The notes beneath the pieces are model-generated. The model was given only the letters and a program-made list of their open reading frames with translations, did not search any database and was not told the origin of the DNA. Below, piece after piece: positions 57,128 to 64,000 of a stretch of 64,000 nt of DNA; positions within the stretch are counted from its first letter, which is position 1, and the number at the start of each line of letters is the position of its first letter. Origin of the DNA: Nguyenibacter vanlangensis (GTDB taxonomy: Bacteria > Pseudomonadota > Alphaproteobacteria > Acetobacterales > Acetobacteraceae); contig NZ_CP152276.1 of assembly GCF_038719015.1 (NCBI RefSeq), positions 2,864,001 through 2,928,000 of the forward strand. Direction: 5' to 3'. Position numbers and translations under genes: made by a program.

Positions 57128-57639
57128 ATGGGCAGGGATGGGTCGCCGGAAGGACAATCTCCGTCCCGGATGATCGACGAGAAGATCGGGGCGTTGGACG
57201 ACTGGCGGGGCGGGATGCTGTCGCGGCTGCGCGCGCTGATCCTGGAGGCCGATCCCGAAATCGTCGAGGAGTGGAAATGGCGGGGCGTTCCGGTGTGGTC
57301 GCATGACGGGATGGTCTGCACCGGCGAGACCTACAGGAGCGTCGTGAAGATGACGTTTGCCAGGGGGGCCGCGCTTGACGACCCGTCCGGCCTGTTCAAT
57401 GCGAGCCTGGACGGCAACACCAGAGCCATATCCGTTCACATTGGTTCACGGATATGGCTCTGGCTCATTGTTTTATAGAGCATCTTTATCCGACCGAATG
57501 GGTCCATCCGGTCAGATGATGCTCTAGGCGCGCCATCGATTTCCACGAGGGCGATGCGATCGACGCGGCGGCGCTGAAGGCGCTGATCCGCGCGGCCGTG
57601 ATGCTGAATGCGTCACGTACCCGCAAGGGGTCGCGCTGA
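57128..57639 (+). pseudogene. DUF1801 protein gene disrupted by a palindromic element
   Basis: The reading frame from ATG 57128 encodes a typical DUF1801 protein (VEEWKWRGVPVWSHDGMVCT, FNASLDGNTR). It then runs into an inserted 104-bp element that ends it at TAG 57476-57478. Beyond the insert the frame resumes as RAIDFHEGDAIDAAALKALI and stops at 57639. Removing the insert restores the reading exactly: ACC AGG CGC GCC. The truncated product of 116 residues lacks the C-terminal helices, so the gene is probably inactive. Confidence 0.85.
57422..57527. mobile_element. 104-bp double-hairpin (REP/MITE-like) insertion
   Basis: The insert splits the DUF1801 gene with a 2-bp AG duplication. It contains two palindromes: a perfect 14-bp stem AGAGCCATATCCGT / ACGGATATGGCTCT (57422-57461), and a TAGAGCATC / GATGCTCTA stem (57476-57526) with an inner GACCG / CGGTC pair. 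There is no coding capacity, so mobilisation must be in trans. The two ends are not each other's inverse, which fits a paired-REP element. Confidence 0.75.
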
Positions 57640-57655
57640 GGGGACGGCCCCTGGG

Positions 57656-59386
57656 TCAGACCATCGATTCGCGCTGCATGACCTTTTGCAGGGGATAGAG
57701 CGCCAGCGCGTCGATCGTGGCGCCCGCGCCGCTGGCCTCCAGGCGCAGGAAATCGAGCGGGCCGGCCGGGAAGATCAGCGCCGTGCCGACCGACAGGCCG
57801 CCATTGGCGAAGATTTCCAGCGTGCAGGCATCCAGCACGATATGGATGTCGAAATGCCGATCGTCCGGGTTCAGCACGGTGGAGAACTGGCCGGTGAAGA
57901 AGGGCTGTGCGAAGCCCCTGAGATTGTTGCGGTCGAGCCAGAGCTGGCCGGAGAAGGCGTCGAAGCCGATGGTGAGGGATTCGCCTTGCTCGTTACCGAA
58001 GACGATGACGAAGCGGCCGGTGCGTCCCTTGTCGCCCAGGGGCAGGTCGTGCGGGCGCTCGTCGACGGTGACGCTGAGGGAGAGGTCCAGCGCGGTGCCG
58101 GGCGGCAGGGCGACCTGCGCGCTGGACCCGGCGGCGAGGCGCCGGGCCGCGAAGGGAATGGCCGGGCCGCGCAGGGCCTCCAGCCCGCGCGGGTTCTGCG
58201 CCAGGCGGATCCAGCCGGCGAAATCGCGCCGCAGCGTCATGGTGCGCGGGAGGGTCATGATGCCGCGCCAGCTTTGCGTCGGCAGTTCCTGGCAATATTG
58301 CCAGTTGCCGAGCCAGGCGATGGACACGGCCTCGTCGCGCGGCATGTTGCCGTAGACCTGCATCGCATAGGCGTCCTTGGCGAAATCGGTCAGGCCGATC
58401 ACGGTGTCGTCGGGGACGAAGCGCGTGCCGTCGAACTGCCCCACGAAATATTGCGTGATGCTGCCGCCGGTCGGGCCGCCCGGGTTGACCGAGACGAACA
58501 GCACCCAGCGCGTGCCGCCGCCTTCGAGCGCCATTTCGATCAGGTTCGGGCATTCATAATCGACGCCGAACAGGCCGGACGGGCCGAAATCGCTGAGATG
58601 CACCCAATGGATCAGGTCGATCGAGGCGTAGAACGCGATCTGGTGCAGGCGTGACTTCGCGACGACCATGACCCATTGATTGGTGGGCTTGTGGAACATC
58701 ACCTGCGGATCGCGGAACGAGTTGCTGCCGATATCCAGGATCGGATTATGGGCGTATTCCGTGAAGCTCTGTCCGTTATCGCGGCTGATGGCGAGATATT
58801 GCGCCTGCCGGTGCGGGCTGGCGCGCGTATAGATCGCGGCCATGCCGCCCTGGCCGGCATCGAACAGGCCCGAGGCGTTTTTCGCGTCCAGCACCGTGCA
58901 GCCGCTATAGGCCTCGCCGTCCCTGGTTTCGGGGATGGCGATGGGCTGGTCCTGCCAGTGCAGCAGGTCGGTGCTGGTGGCATGGCCCCAATGGACCCGG
59001 CCGGCATAGGGCGCGAACGGATCATATTGATAATAGAGATGATAGTACGTGCCGTCGAAGATCAGCCCGTTCGGATCGTTCATGAAGCCGGTGACGGGGG
59101 AAAAATGGATCGTCGGGCGATAGAAGACGTCGCTTTGCGTCTTCACGACGGGACGGGAGACGACGCCCGGCTGGTCGGCGGGCGAGGGATGCGATGCGTT
59201 GGGCTCGGCCTTGCGGGTGTGGTCGGGCGCCTGCGGGGGTGTCGGGGCGGTAGGGGTGGCGGGCGGCGACGTGCCGGCGCGCGCGGCGGCGCCCAGTCCG
59301 ATCGTGCCCAGTCCGATCGTGCCCAGGGTGGCCAGGGACGACAGCGCGGCGCGGCGGTTCAGGCGGGGGGTGGTCTTATCCGTCAT
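57656..59386 (-). CDS. GH32 family glycoside hydrolase (levanase/sucrase type)
   Basis: This 576-residue exported fructan or sucrose hydrolase has a Tat-type signal (NRRAALSSLATLGTIGLGTI), followed by a Pro/Thr linker. The GH32 catalytic residues are Asp104 (nucleophile in FMNDPNGL), Asp226 (SFRDPQV) and Glu278 (acid/base in YECPNL). A C-terminal beta-sandwich is present. The signal carries a 15-bp tandem duplication (LGTIG twice). Acetic acid bacteria use such enzymes on levan. No levansucrase lies in the window. Confidence 0.93.
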   Translation of the reverse strand: MTDKTTPRLNRRAALSSLATLGTIGLGTIGLGAAARAGTSPPATPTAPTPPQAPDHTRKAEPNASHPSPADQPGVVSRPVVKTQSDVFYRPTIHFSPVTGFMNDPNGLIFDGTYYHLYYQYDPFAPYAGRVHWGHATSTDLLHWQDQPIAIPETRDGEAYSGCTVLDAKNASGLFDAGQGGMAAIYTRASPHRQAQYLAISRDNGQSFTEYAHNPILDIGSNSFRDPQVMFHKPTNQWVMVVAKSRLHQIAFYASIDLIHWVHLSDFGPSGLFGVDYECPNLIEMALEGGGTRWVLFVSVNPGGPTGGSITQYFVGQFDGTRFVPDDTVIGLTDFAKDAYAMQVYGNMPRDEAVSIAWLGNWQYCQELPTQSWRGIMTLPRTMTLRRDFAGWIRLAQNPRGLEALRGPAIPFAARRLAAGSSAQVALPPGTALDLSLSVTVDERPHDLPLGDKGRTGRFVIVFGNEQGESLTIGFDAFSGQLWLDRNNLRGFAQPFFTGQFSTVLNPDDRHFDIHIVLDACTLEIFANGGLSVGTALIFPAGPLDFLRLEASGAGATIDALALYPLQKVMQRESMV

Positions 59387-59630
59387 GCCGGGCAGTGTAC
59401 AGAGATACGGGATGGGTGAACACCGGCCCAACGCCGGCCACTTCGGACCAAGGCATGAAGGCACGGCGCGGGTTCAGTGTCCGTGTTGAGCCGGCGCGTG
59501 CCGGCCGGGGCGCGGAATGTGCCGACACGGCCGGGGGACTGGGTGGACGGCGGGCGTGGGTCCGCTTTTGCGCTTGTGGTCGAGATAGCACGGGCAACGG
59601 CTTTATCCGTGGGGAATATTGCGGACCGGC

Positions 59631-60983
59631 CTACCGGGTAGACGGTGTCTTGAGGCTCGAATGAGCCGGGACCCGAAAAGCTTCAAGCGGAAGTCGAACA
59701 TGCGCATCATCCTTCGATTTTCCGACTTGCACTTCGCCCGCGCAGATCGGCTGCGGTGTCGGCGTCAGGAGTGTCAGGTCGATATGCTCGGCCATGACAC
59801 GATAGCCGAGGTTGTTCATGTGTATATGATCACCTTGGTCATAGTCCGGCCTGATGCGGTCAGCATGGCTCGGGTCCCGGACCGCAGCGTCGAAGTCTAT
59901 GATGCCGTCGAACGCGCCACTGGAACGGATCCATTGATTGACCGCGCGCCGTTTGGCTTCTCCTGCCGCGCTGTAAAAGCCGGGTTCGGCGCCTCCGAAT
60001 GGCGTGAGCGTGGCGCCGAAGATGCGGATGCCATGTGCATGCGCTCGTGTGATCAACTGGCGCATTCCGGTTTCGATATCTTGGGCGGAGACGATTTGTT
60101 CCGGCGGTCCTTTGTCGTCCGAAAATCCGATATCGTTGATGGATTCGAGCAGGATAATGGTCCTGACATTCGGAACGGACAAGGCGTCTCGGTCGAAGCG
60201 CGCCAAGGCCGAGGGACCCAGGGCGGCCGCTTGCCCGTCGCGCAGCATCCGGTTTCCGGCAAGGCCTGCATTCACGACGCCTATCCGTAGATTAGCCTTC
60301 GTCAAGCGGTTGACGAGAATATCCGGCCAGCGGAATTGGCGATCGACGGTAAGGCCGTAGCCATCGGTGATGGAGTCTCCGAAAGCCACAAGAGTCACGG
60401 CATCCGGTATGTCCGTTTCAGCCTCACTGATGAAGAAACGCATCTGCGATTGTGTCGGTTCAGGCAGCATGTCTCGGCCGACGCTATTCCCGTCTTTCGA
60501 AATCCAGGTAGTGGCCACGCCGAACGGATGCGTCGCCGTTATGCCTGTGGCGCGCGGAACGAAGAGGTCAACGGCCACGATTTGCAGAGATTTTGTGTCA
60601 ATTTTGACCGGATCCGTCAGGACGCTTTGGCCAGGTTTGATGATGATGGACGCGTGACTGCTGAACGTGAGCGGATGTATGGAGTGCGGCATGATGCTTC
60701 CCGGCTGTCTGCCGGGAGCCGCAAGGGCGGCAGATCCGATGATGAGCGGTCTAGTACCGAGGTCGTTGCTCAACCGCAGGCGCAGCCGGTACCCGCCAAG
60801 GGAAAGGCGGAGATATTGCCGGATGGTCGCGTTGCTGATGTTCGGCCCGTTGGGAAAGGCCGGGCTGGCAGCCCACACGCCGACCCAGTTTTCTCTGGTC
60901 GCACACGTCGCGGGGGTGGCGACAACCGGGACCAGAAGGCCGACGATGACAAGCAGGAACGCGTAGCGGGTGGAGTTGGACAT
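59631..60983 (-). CDS. secreted SGNH/GDSL hydrolase
   Basis: The 450-residue exported esterase has a signal peptide (FLLVIVGLLVPVVATPATC). SGNH blocks are visible: block I AFGDSITDGYG with Ser204, block II GLAGNRM, block III ESINDIG and block V GDHIHMNNLGY with the Asp-His pair. The N-terminal 180 residues form the accessory domain usual in this subfamily. The start at 60983 follows AAGGGCGAG. It lies directly downstream of a truncated membrane-protease gene. Confidence 0.9.
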   Translation of the reverse strand: MSNSTRYAFLLVIVGLLVPVVATPATCATRENWVGVWAASPAFPNGPNISNATIRQYLRLSLGGYRLRLRLSNDLGTRPLIIGSAALAAPGRQPGSIMPHSIHPLTFSSHASIIIKPGQSVLTDPVKIDTKSLQIVAVDLFVPRATGITATHPFGVATTWISKDGNSVGRDMLPEPTQSQMRFFISEAETDIPDAVTLVAFGDSITDGYGLTVDRQFRWPDILVNRLTKANLRIGVVNAGLAGNRMLRDGQAAALGPSALARFDRDALSVPNVRTIILLESINDIGFSDDKGPPEQIVSAQDIETGMRQLITRAHAHGIRIFGATLTPFGGAEPGFYSAAGEAKRRAVNQWIRSSGAFDGIIDFDAAVRDPSHADRIRPDYDQGDHIHMNNLGYRVMAEHIDLTLLTPTPQPICAGEVQVGKSKDDAHVRLPLEAFRVPAHSSLKTPSTR

Positions 60984-61062
60984 TATCGTGCTCGCCCTTC
61001 GTCGATTGCCCGCCGAAACATAAAATCGACCTGAACCGCAGAGGCGCTGACTCCGATTCAAG

Positions 61063-61479
61063 AGAGTGGCGGAGCGGGGCGTAGCTCCAGACATTGAAGG
61101 TCGCGAACGCGTCGAGCCAGATGAGGGCACGTGCCGGGAACGGGGTGAGCCGTCCCCCTGCCCTGCGGAGCATAGCGTGAGTCAGCAGAGCCATGCCGCC
61201 ATTTGCCAGGCCGGGTCCCGCGAAGGCGATCAGGGCGGCATCCAGCCCGTGATGCGTGGCGAAGATCGGCGCATAATCGACGTTTTCATCGATCTGCTGT
61301 TGCAGCAGGATGTTATCGAGAGTGGCGCTGCCGTAATGGAGTGCGAACGGGTTCGATTTCCAGCCAAGCAACCAGGCCATCAGGGCATGGGCATATTCAT
61401 GCGTGAAGAAATCGACCGCGTGCGCGACGAGAACCCACAACAGGGTCGTCACGCCGAAGCGCCATGGGGAGATGGTCAT
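61063..61479 (-). pseudogene. truncated HExxH membrane protein (M50-like)
   Basis: From ATG 61479 the frame encodes a membrane protein with VDFFTHEYAHALMAWLLGW (an HExxH zinc motif), FALHYGSATLDNILL and LIAFAGPGLANGG. Recognisable sequence stops near residue 139 of that start (FNVWSYAPLRHS). Beyond that the open frame runs into unrelated sequence and overlaps the SGNH gene in another frame. The second half, normally carrying the third zinc ligand, is missing. It is a 5' fragment rather than a working gene. Confidence 0.6.
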
Positions 61480-61592
61480 CCAGACTTCCGAGTTCAGAAA
61501 CAAGATTTGAACGTCGCATGCGGTCAGGCATGTTTTGATTAAAAATTTCTTTTATTGTACGTTTTCTCTTCCGGGTTATGGGCGAGGCGCGC

Positions 61593-62474
61593 ATGGCTGA
61601 GGGAGCGTTGGTACCGACCGAAGACGTTATCGCCTGCGTGACCGGCATTATAGGATGGCGGCCCGACGCATGGTTGCCCGTCCGCGGCGGCTATACTCCG
61701 GCGGCCCGGTATGTGATCGTATCCGGTCAGCGGCGGGCATTCGTGAAAATCGCGACCAATGACGTCACGGCGCGTGCCCTGCGGGCGGAGGCTGGGGCCT
61801 ATATGGCTGTCGCGGCGCGGTTCCGGCCGGCGTTCTATGGCTGGGCGGATCACGGCGCACGGCCAGTTCTGGTCATCGAGGCATTGCAGGATGCCCGGTG
61901 GCCGCCGCCGTGGCGGGACGGTGATGTTGAGCAGGTCCGCGAGATGCTTGGTGCCCTGCATCGTTCGGAGGCGGCATTGCCTGCCCATGCGCAGGTGCAT
62001 GGGGGACAGCATGCGGGCTGGAACAGCGTCGCGCATGATCCGTCTGCATTCCTTTCCCTTGGGCTGGCCGATCAGGCCTGGCTTGACCGTGCGCTTCCCC
62101 TTCTGGTCGCGGCCGAGGCGCAATGTTCCACCGTTGGCAATGCGGTCACCCATTGGGATGTCAGGAGCGATAATATCGCCCTGCTGAACGATGGACCCAG
62201 GCTGGTGGACTGGTCGGAGGCTTGTCTTTCGAACCCGCGACTCGATCTGGGATTCTGGCTGCCCAGCCTGCATTTTGAAGGCGGCCCCCCACCCGAGCAC
62301 ATCTTGCCTGACGCACCGGATGTCGCCGCATGGGTCTCGGGTTATTTCGCCGCACGGGCAGGGCTGCCGATCATACCGCATGCGCCTTTCGTGCGCCGCA
62401 TTCAGCGGCAGCAGCTTGCAACAGCCTTGTCCTGGGCACAGCGCGCGCTGGGGTTGCCCCCCTTGCGGGACTGA
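61593..62474 (+). CDS. aminoglycoside phosphotransferase-fold kinase
   Basis: The 293-residue protein has the APH/choline-kinase-like fold. VTHWDVRSDNIALL contains the catalytic Asp and Asn, and LVDWSEACLSNPRLDLGFWL carries the metal-binding Asp. ATG 61593 is preferred because GCGAGG precedes it; 61578 is possible. The substrate is unknown. It precedes a BKACE-type gene and a GNAT gene on the same strand, suggesting small-molecule modification rather than antibiotic resistance. Confidence 0.8.
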   Translation: MAEGALVPTEDVIACVTGIIGWRPDAWLPVRGGYTPAARYVIVSGQRRAFVKIATNDVTARALRAEAGAYMAVAARFRPAFYGWADHGARPVLVIEALQDARWPPPWRDGDVEQVREMLGALHRSEAALPAHAQVHGGQHAGWNSVAHDPSAFLSLGLADQAWLDRALPLLVAAEAQCSTVGNAVTHWDVRSDNIALLNDGPRLVDWSEACLSNPRLDLGFWLPSLHFEGGPPPEHILPDAPDVAAWVSGYFAARAGLPIIPHAPFVRRIQRQQLATALSWAQRALGLPPLRD

Positions 62475-62570
62475 TGCACGCCTGACATTCGGACTGTGTA
62501 AAGACGGCCATTGCGCGATCGTGACCGACCGTGCCTTGCACGCGGTCCGAGAGGTTATTTAACTGTCTGC

Positions 62571-63311
62571 ATGATCGTTCAAGCCTGCCTGAATGGCGCA
62601 CGTGCCCGGAACTATCATCCGGCGCTTCCCGTCACGCCGGAAATGCTGGCGCGCGATGCAATTGCGTGCATCATGGTTGGTGCAGCCGAAATTCACATGC
62701 ACCCCCGGCGCGTGGATGGCCGTGAAAGTCTGGCCGATGACGTGATCTCGCCTGCGGTTCTGGCGGTACGGCGCGCCTGTCCGGGAACCTTGATCGGGCT
62801 TTCGACCGGCGCATGGATCGAGGGTAGCCTGTCGGCGACCACCGCCTGTATCGCGGGCTGGCGGTATAAGCCCGATTATGCATCGGTCAATTTGTCGGAA
62901 GATGGTGCGGAGACCGTCATCCGGTTGTTGATGGATAGAGGGATCGGTGTCGAAGCGGGCGTGTCGCGGCAAGAAGATCTCGACCGATTGATCGCGCTGG
63001 AGTGTGCTGATTGCGTTTTGAGAATCCTTGTTGAAATCGAGGATCAGGACGAGGCGGCCGCACGTCGCCAGGCAACGGCGCTGTTGGATCGGATCTGCCG
63101 CTTGCCCCGCGCAAAGCCGATTTTGCTGCATGGGCAGGACGCGACGATGTGGCCGTTGCTCGCCTATGCGGCCGCGAACGCATTATCGTTCCGTGTCGGC
63201 CTGGAGGATGGCATGTACCTGCGCGACGGGTGTCTTGCCGCGAATAATGCCGAACTGGTTGCGGATGCCGTATCGCTGCTGAACGAAATCCGGCACCCAC
63301 GCCATGATTGA
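62571..63311 (+). CDS. 3-keto-5-aminohexanoate cleavage-type (BKACE) protein
   Basis: The 246-residue TIM-barrel enzyme belongs to the BKACE superfamily. IVQACLNGARARNYHPALPV at the N-terminus and GAAEIHMHPRRVDGRESL (zinc-binding HMH) are family hallmarks. Members condense or cleave beta-keto acids with acetyl-CoA. It is somewhat shorter than Kce (about 270), and the exact reaction is unknown. Its end overlaps the next gene by 8 bp. Confidence 0.83.
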   Translation: MIVQACLNGARARNYHPALPVTPEMLARDAIACIMVGAAEIHMHPRRVDGRESLADDVISPAVLAVRRACPGTLIGLSTGAWIEGSLSATTACIAGWRYKPDYASVNLSEDGAETVIRLLMDRGIGVEAGVSRQEDLDRLIALECADCVLRILVEIEDQDEAAARRQATALLDRICRLPRAKPILLHGQDATMWPLLAYAAANALSFRVGLEDGMYLRDGCLAANNAELVADAVSLLNEIRHPRHD

Positions 63312-63756
63312 TTTTCGCCCCGCCCGTGCCGACGAAGCAGCCGTTCTGACAGCGCTGTGCCTGCGTTCGAAGGCTGTGTGGGGCTATGATCAAGCATTCT
63401 TGGACGCGTGCCTGCCTGAACTGTCGATGACTCCGGAAAATATTACGGCATCTCATGTGCGGGTTGCTGAGTCTGGTGGGCGGGTCGTCGGTGTCGCGTG
63501 TCTTGAGATCCATGGCCGGGATGCCGAGTTGGACAAATTGTTCGTCGAACCCAGCCAGTTGGGAAAGGGTGTGGGACGGGCGCTTTTCACGTGGGCGGTG
63601 GAGACGGCCCGGCGATCCGGGGCCCGTGCCCTGCGGATCGATTGTGATCCGGGTGCGGTTCCGTTCTATTCCCGGATGGGAGCGGAGGAGGACGGGCTTG
63701 TCCCGTCCGGGTCGATCGCTGGACGGATGCTGCCGCGCATGAAAGTGCGGCTGTAG
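63304..63756 (+). CDS. GNAT family N-acetyltransferase
   Basis: The 150-residue acetyltransferase has the acetyl-CoA-binding block LFVEPSQLGKGVGRALFTWA and the C-terminal YSRMGAEEDGLVPS. It starts inside the BKACE gene and is probably co-translated with it. The acceptor is unknown. Confidence 0.88.
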   Translation: MIDFRPARADEAAVLTALCLRSKAVWGYDQAFLDACLPELSMTPENITASHVRVAESGGRVVGVACLEIHGRDAELDKLFVEPSQLGKGVGRALFTWAVETARRSGARALRIDCDPGAVPFYSRMGAEEDGLVPSGSIAGRMLPRMKVRL

Positions 63757-63780
63757 CCTTGTGGTGACGGTCTTCCTGTG

Positions 63781-63848
63781 GAGGAAGAGATTCTTCTTTT
63801 GAGGAAGAGATTCTTCTTTTTCTGAAGAAAAAGAAGCAAAAAGACTTT
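63781..63848. repeat. tandem 20-bp repeat and A/T stem-loop block
   Basis: GAGGAAGAGATTCTTCTTTT occurs twice in perfect tandem (63781-63800 and 63801-63820). An imperfect hairpin with AAGAAAAAGAAG follows, then GCAAAAAGACTTT. The last part matches the block at 53727-53853. It lies between the GNAT gene and a transposase tail and may terminate both. Confidence 0.75.
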
Positions 63849-63853
63849 CCTGA

Positions 63854-64000
63854 TTACGCACTAATTTCAGCCAATTTGAGCAGGCGATAGGGCATGGGCG
63901 GGGTTCTGACGGCGGCGTATCCGAGGCGAGGGATCATGGAGGCGAGGTCGAAGCGGCGATTGAAGCGATAAACGAACTCGGCGAGATAGCGCGGCGCATG
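63854..64000 (-). mobile_element. IS1595-type transposase, C-terminal end (partial)
   Basis: The minus strand reads PRYLAEFVYRFNRRFDLASM, followed by RTPPMPYRLLKLAEISA and a TAA at 63856-63854. The Y-AEF-YRFNRRF motif is the C-terminal signature of IS1595-family transposases. The rest lies beyond the window, so completeness cannot be judged. The IS end should lie just left of 63854. Confidence 0.85.

Noticed and set aside
63781..63820. CRISPR-like tandem repeats
   Set aside because: There are only two 20-bp copies without spacers; this is a simple tandem duplication.

Overview
The window is high-GC proteobacterial DNA, most likely from an acetic-acid-bacterium-type alphaproteobacterium (Acetobacteraceae, Gluconacetobacter-like). 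This is inferred from three large TonB-dependent receptors, a Tat-exported GH32 fructan hydrolase, the C-terminal style of an IS1595 transposase and A/T-run stem-loop repeats. No rRNA, tRNA or CRISPR array was seen. Most genes are metabolic and accessory, in compact operons with many 4-bp ATGA overlaps.

Region 1 (1-29872) is a nearly self-contained island for stripping methyl groups from glycine betaine. Import is by a choline/betaine ABC transporter (choX, choW, choV). Demethylation runs betaine to dimethylglycine (gbcA/gbcB), dimethylglycine to sarcosine (dgcA/dgcB with etfA/etfB) and sarcosine to glycine (soxBDAG). Carbon then leaves through glyA (glycine plus methylene-THF to serine) and sdaA (serine to pyruvate). 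purU can recycle formyl-THF, and frmR-frmA-fghA removes formaldehyde. Two GlxA/AraC-type regulators sit in the island. A GNAT-amidase-NTF2 trio is coupled to the transporter, and a small frameshifted reading frame hangs off the end of etfB. A TonB-dependent receptor diverges from glyA. No choline dehydrogenase (betA/betB) is present, so any choline oxidation must be encoded elsewhere.

Region 2 (29913-37520) is a minus-strand cluster of a hydantoinase/oxoprolinase-like ATPase-fold protein, a DUF917 protein, a TonB-dependent receptor, an AroM-like protein and an OPT/YSL-type permease. It looks like an uptake and ring-opening pathway for a small peptide or cyclic amide. The substrate is unknown.

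Region 3 (37521-42697) holds a LysE-type exporter, a metal-sensing PadR regulator with its ferric reductase (yqjI/yqjH type) and an operator-like dyad, an AT-rich scar carrying a gene-tail fragment, a DUF202 membrane protein and an FAD/NAD(P) protein.

Region 4 (42698-51445) combines a third TonB-dependent receptor with an operon of dgcN, dgcA (D-glutamate to L-glutamate), an MFS permease and an M81/MlrC metallopeptidase. A GlxA-type regulator follows. It reads as salvage of D-glutamate or D-glutamyl peptides.

Region 5 (51446-64000) is a patchwork. It contains an AT-rich island with two orphan immunity-like genes, a LacI regulator, a sulfide:quinone-oxidoreductase-type flavoprotein, a DUF3297 protein, a Bcr/CflA efflux pump, and a DUF1801 gene broken by a 104-bp palindromic element. 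It continues with GH32, an SGNH hydrolase, a truncated HExxH membrane protein, an APH-BKACE-GNAT trio, dispersed repeats and the tail of an IS1595 transposase at the right edge.
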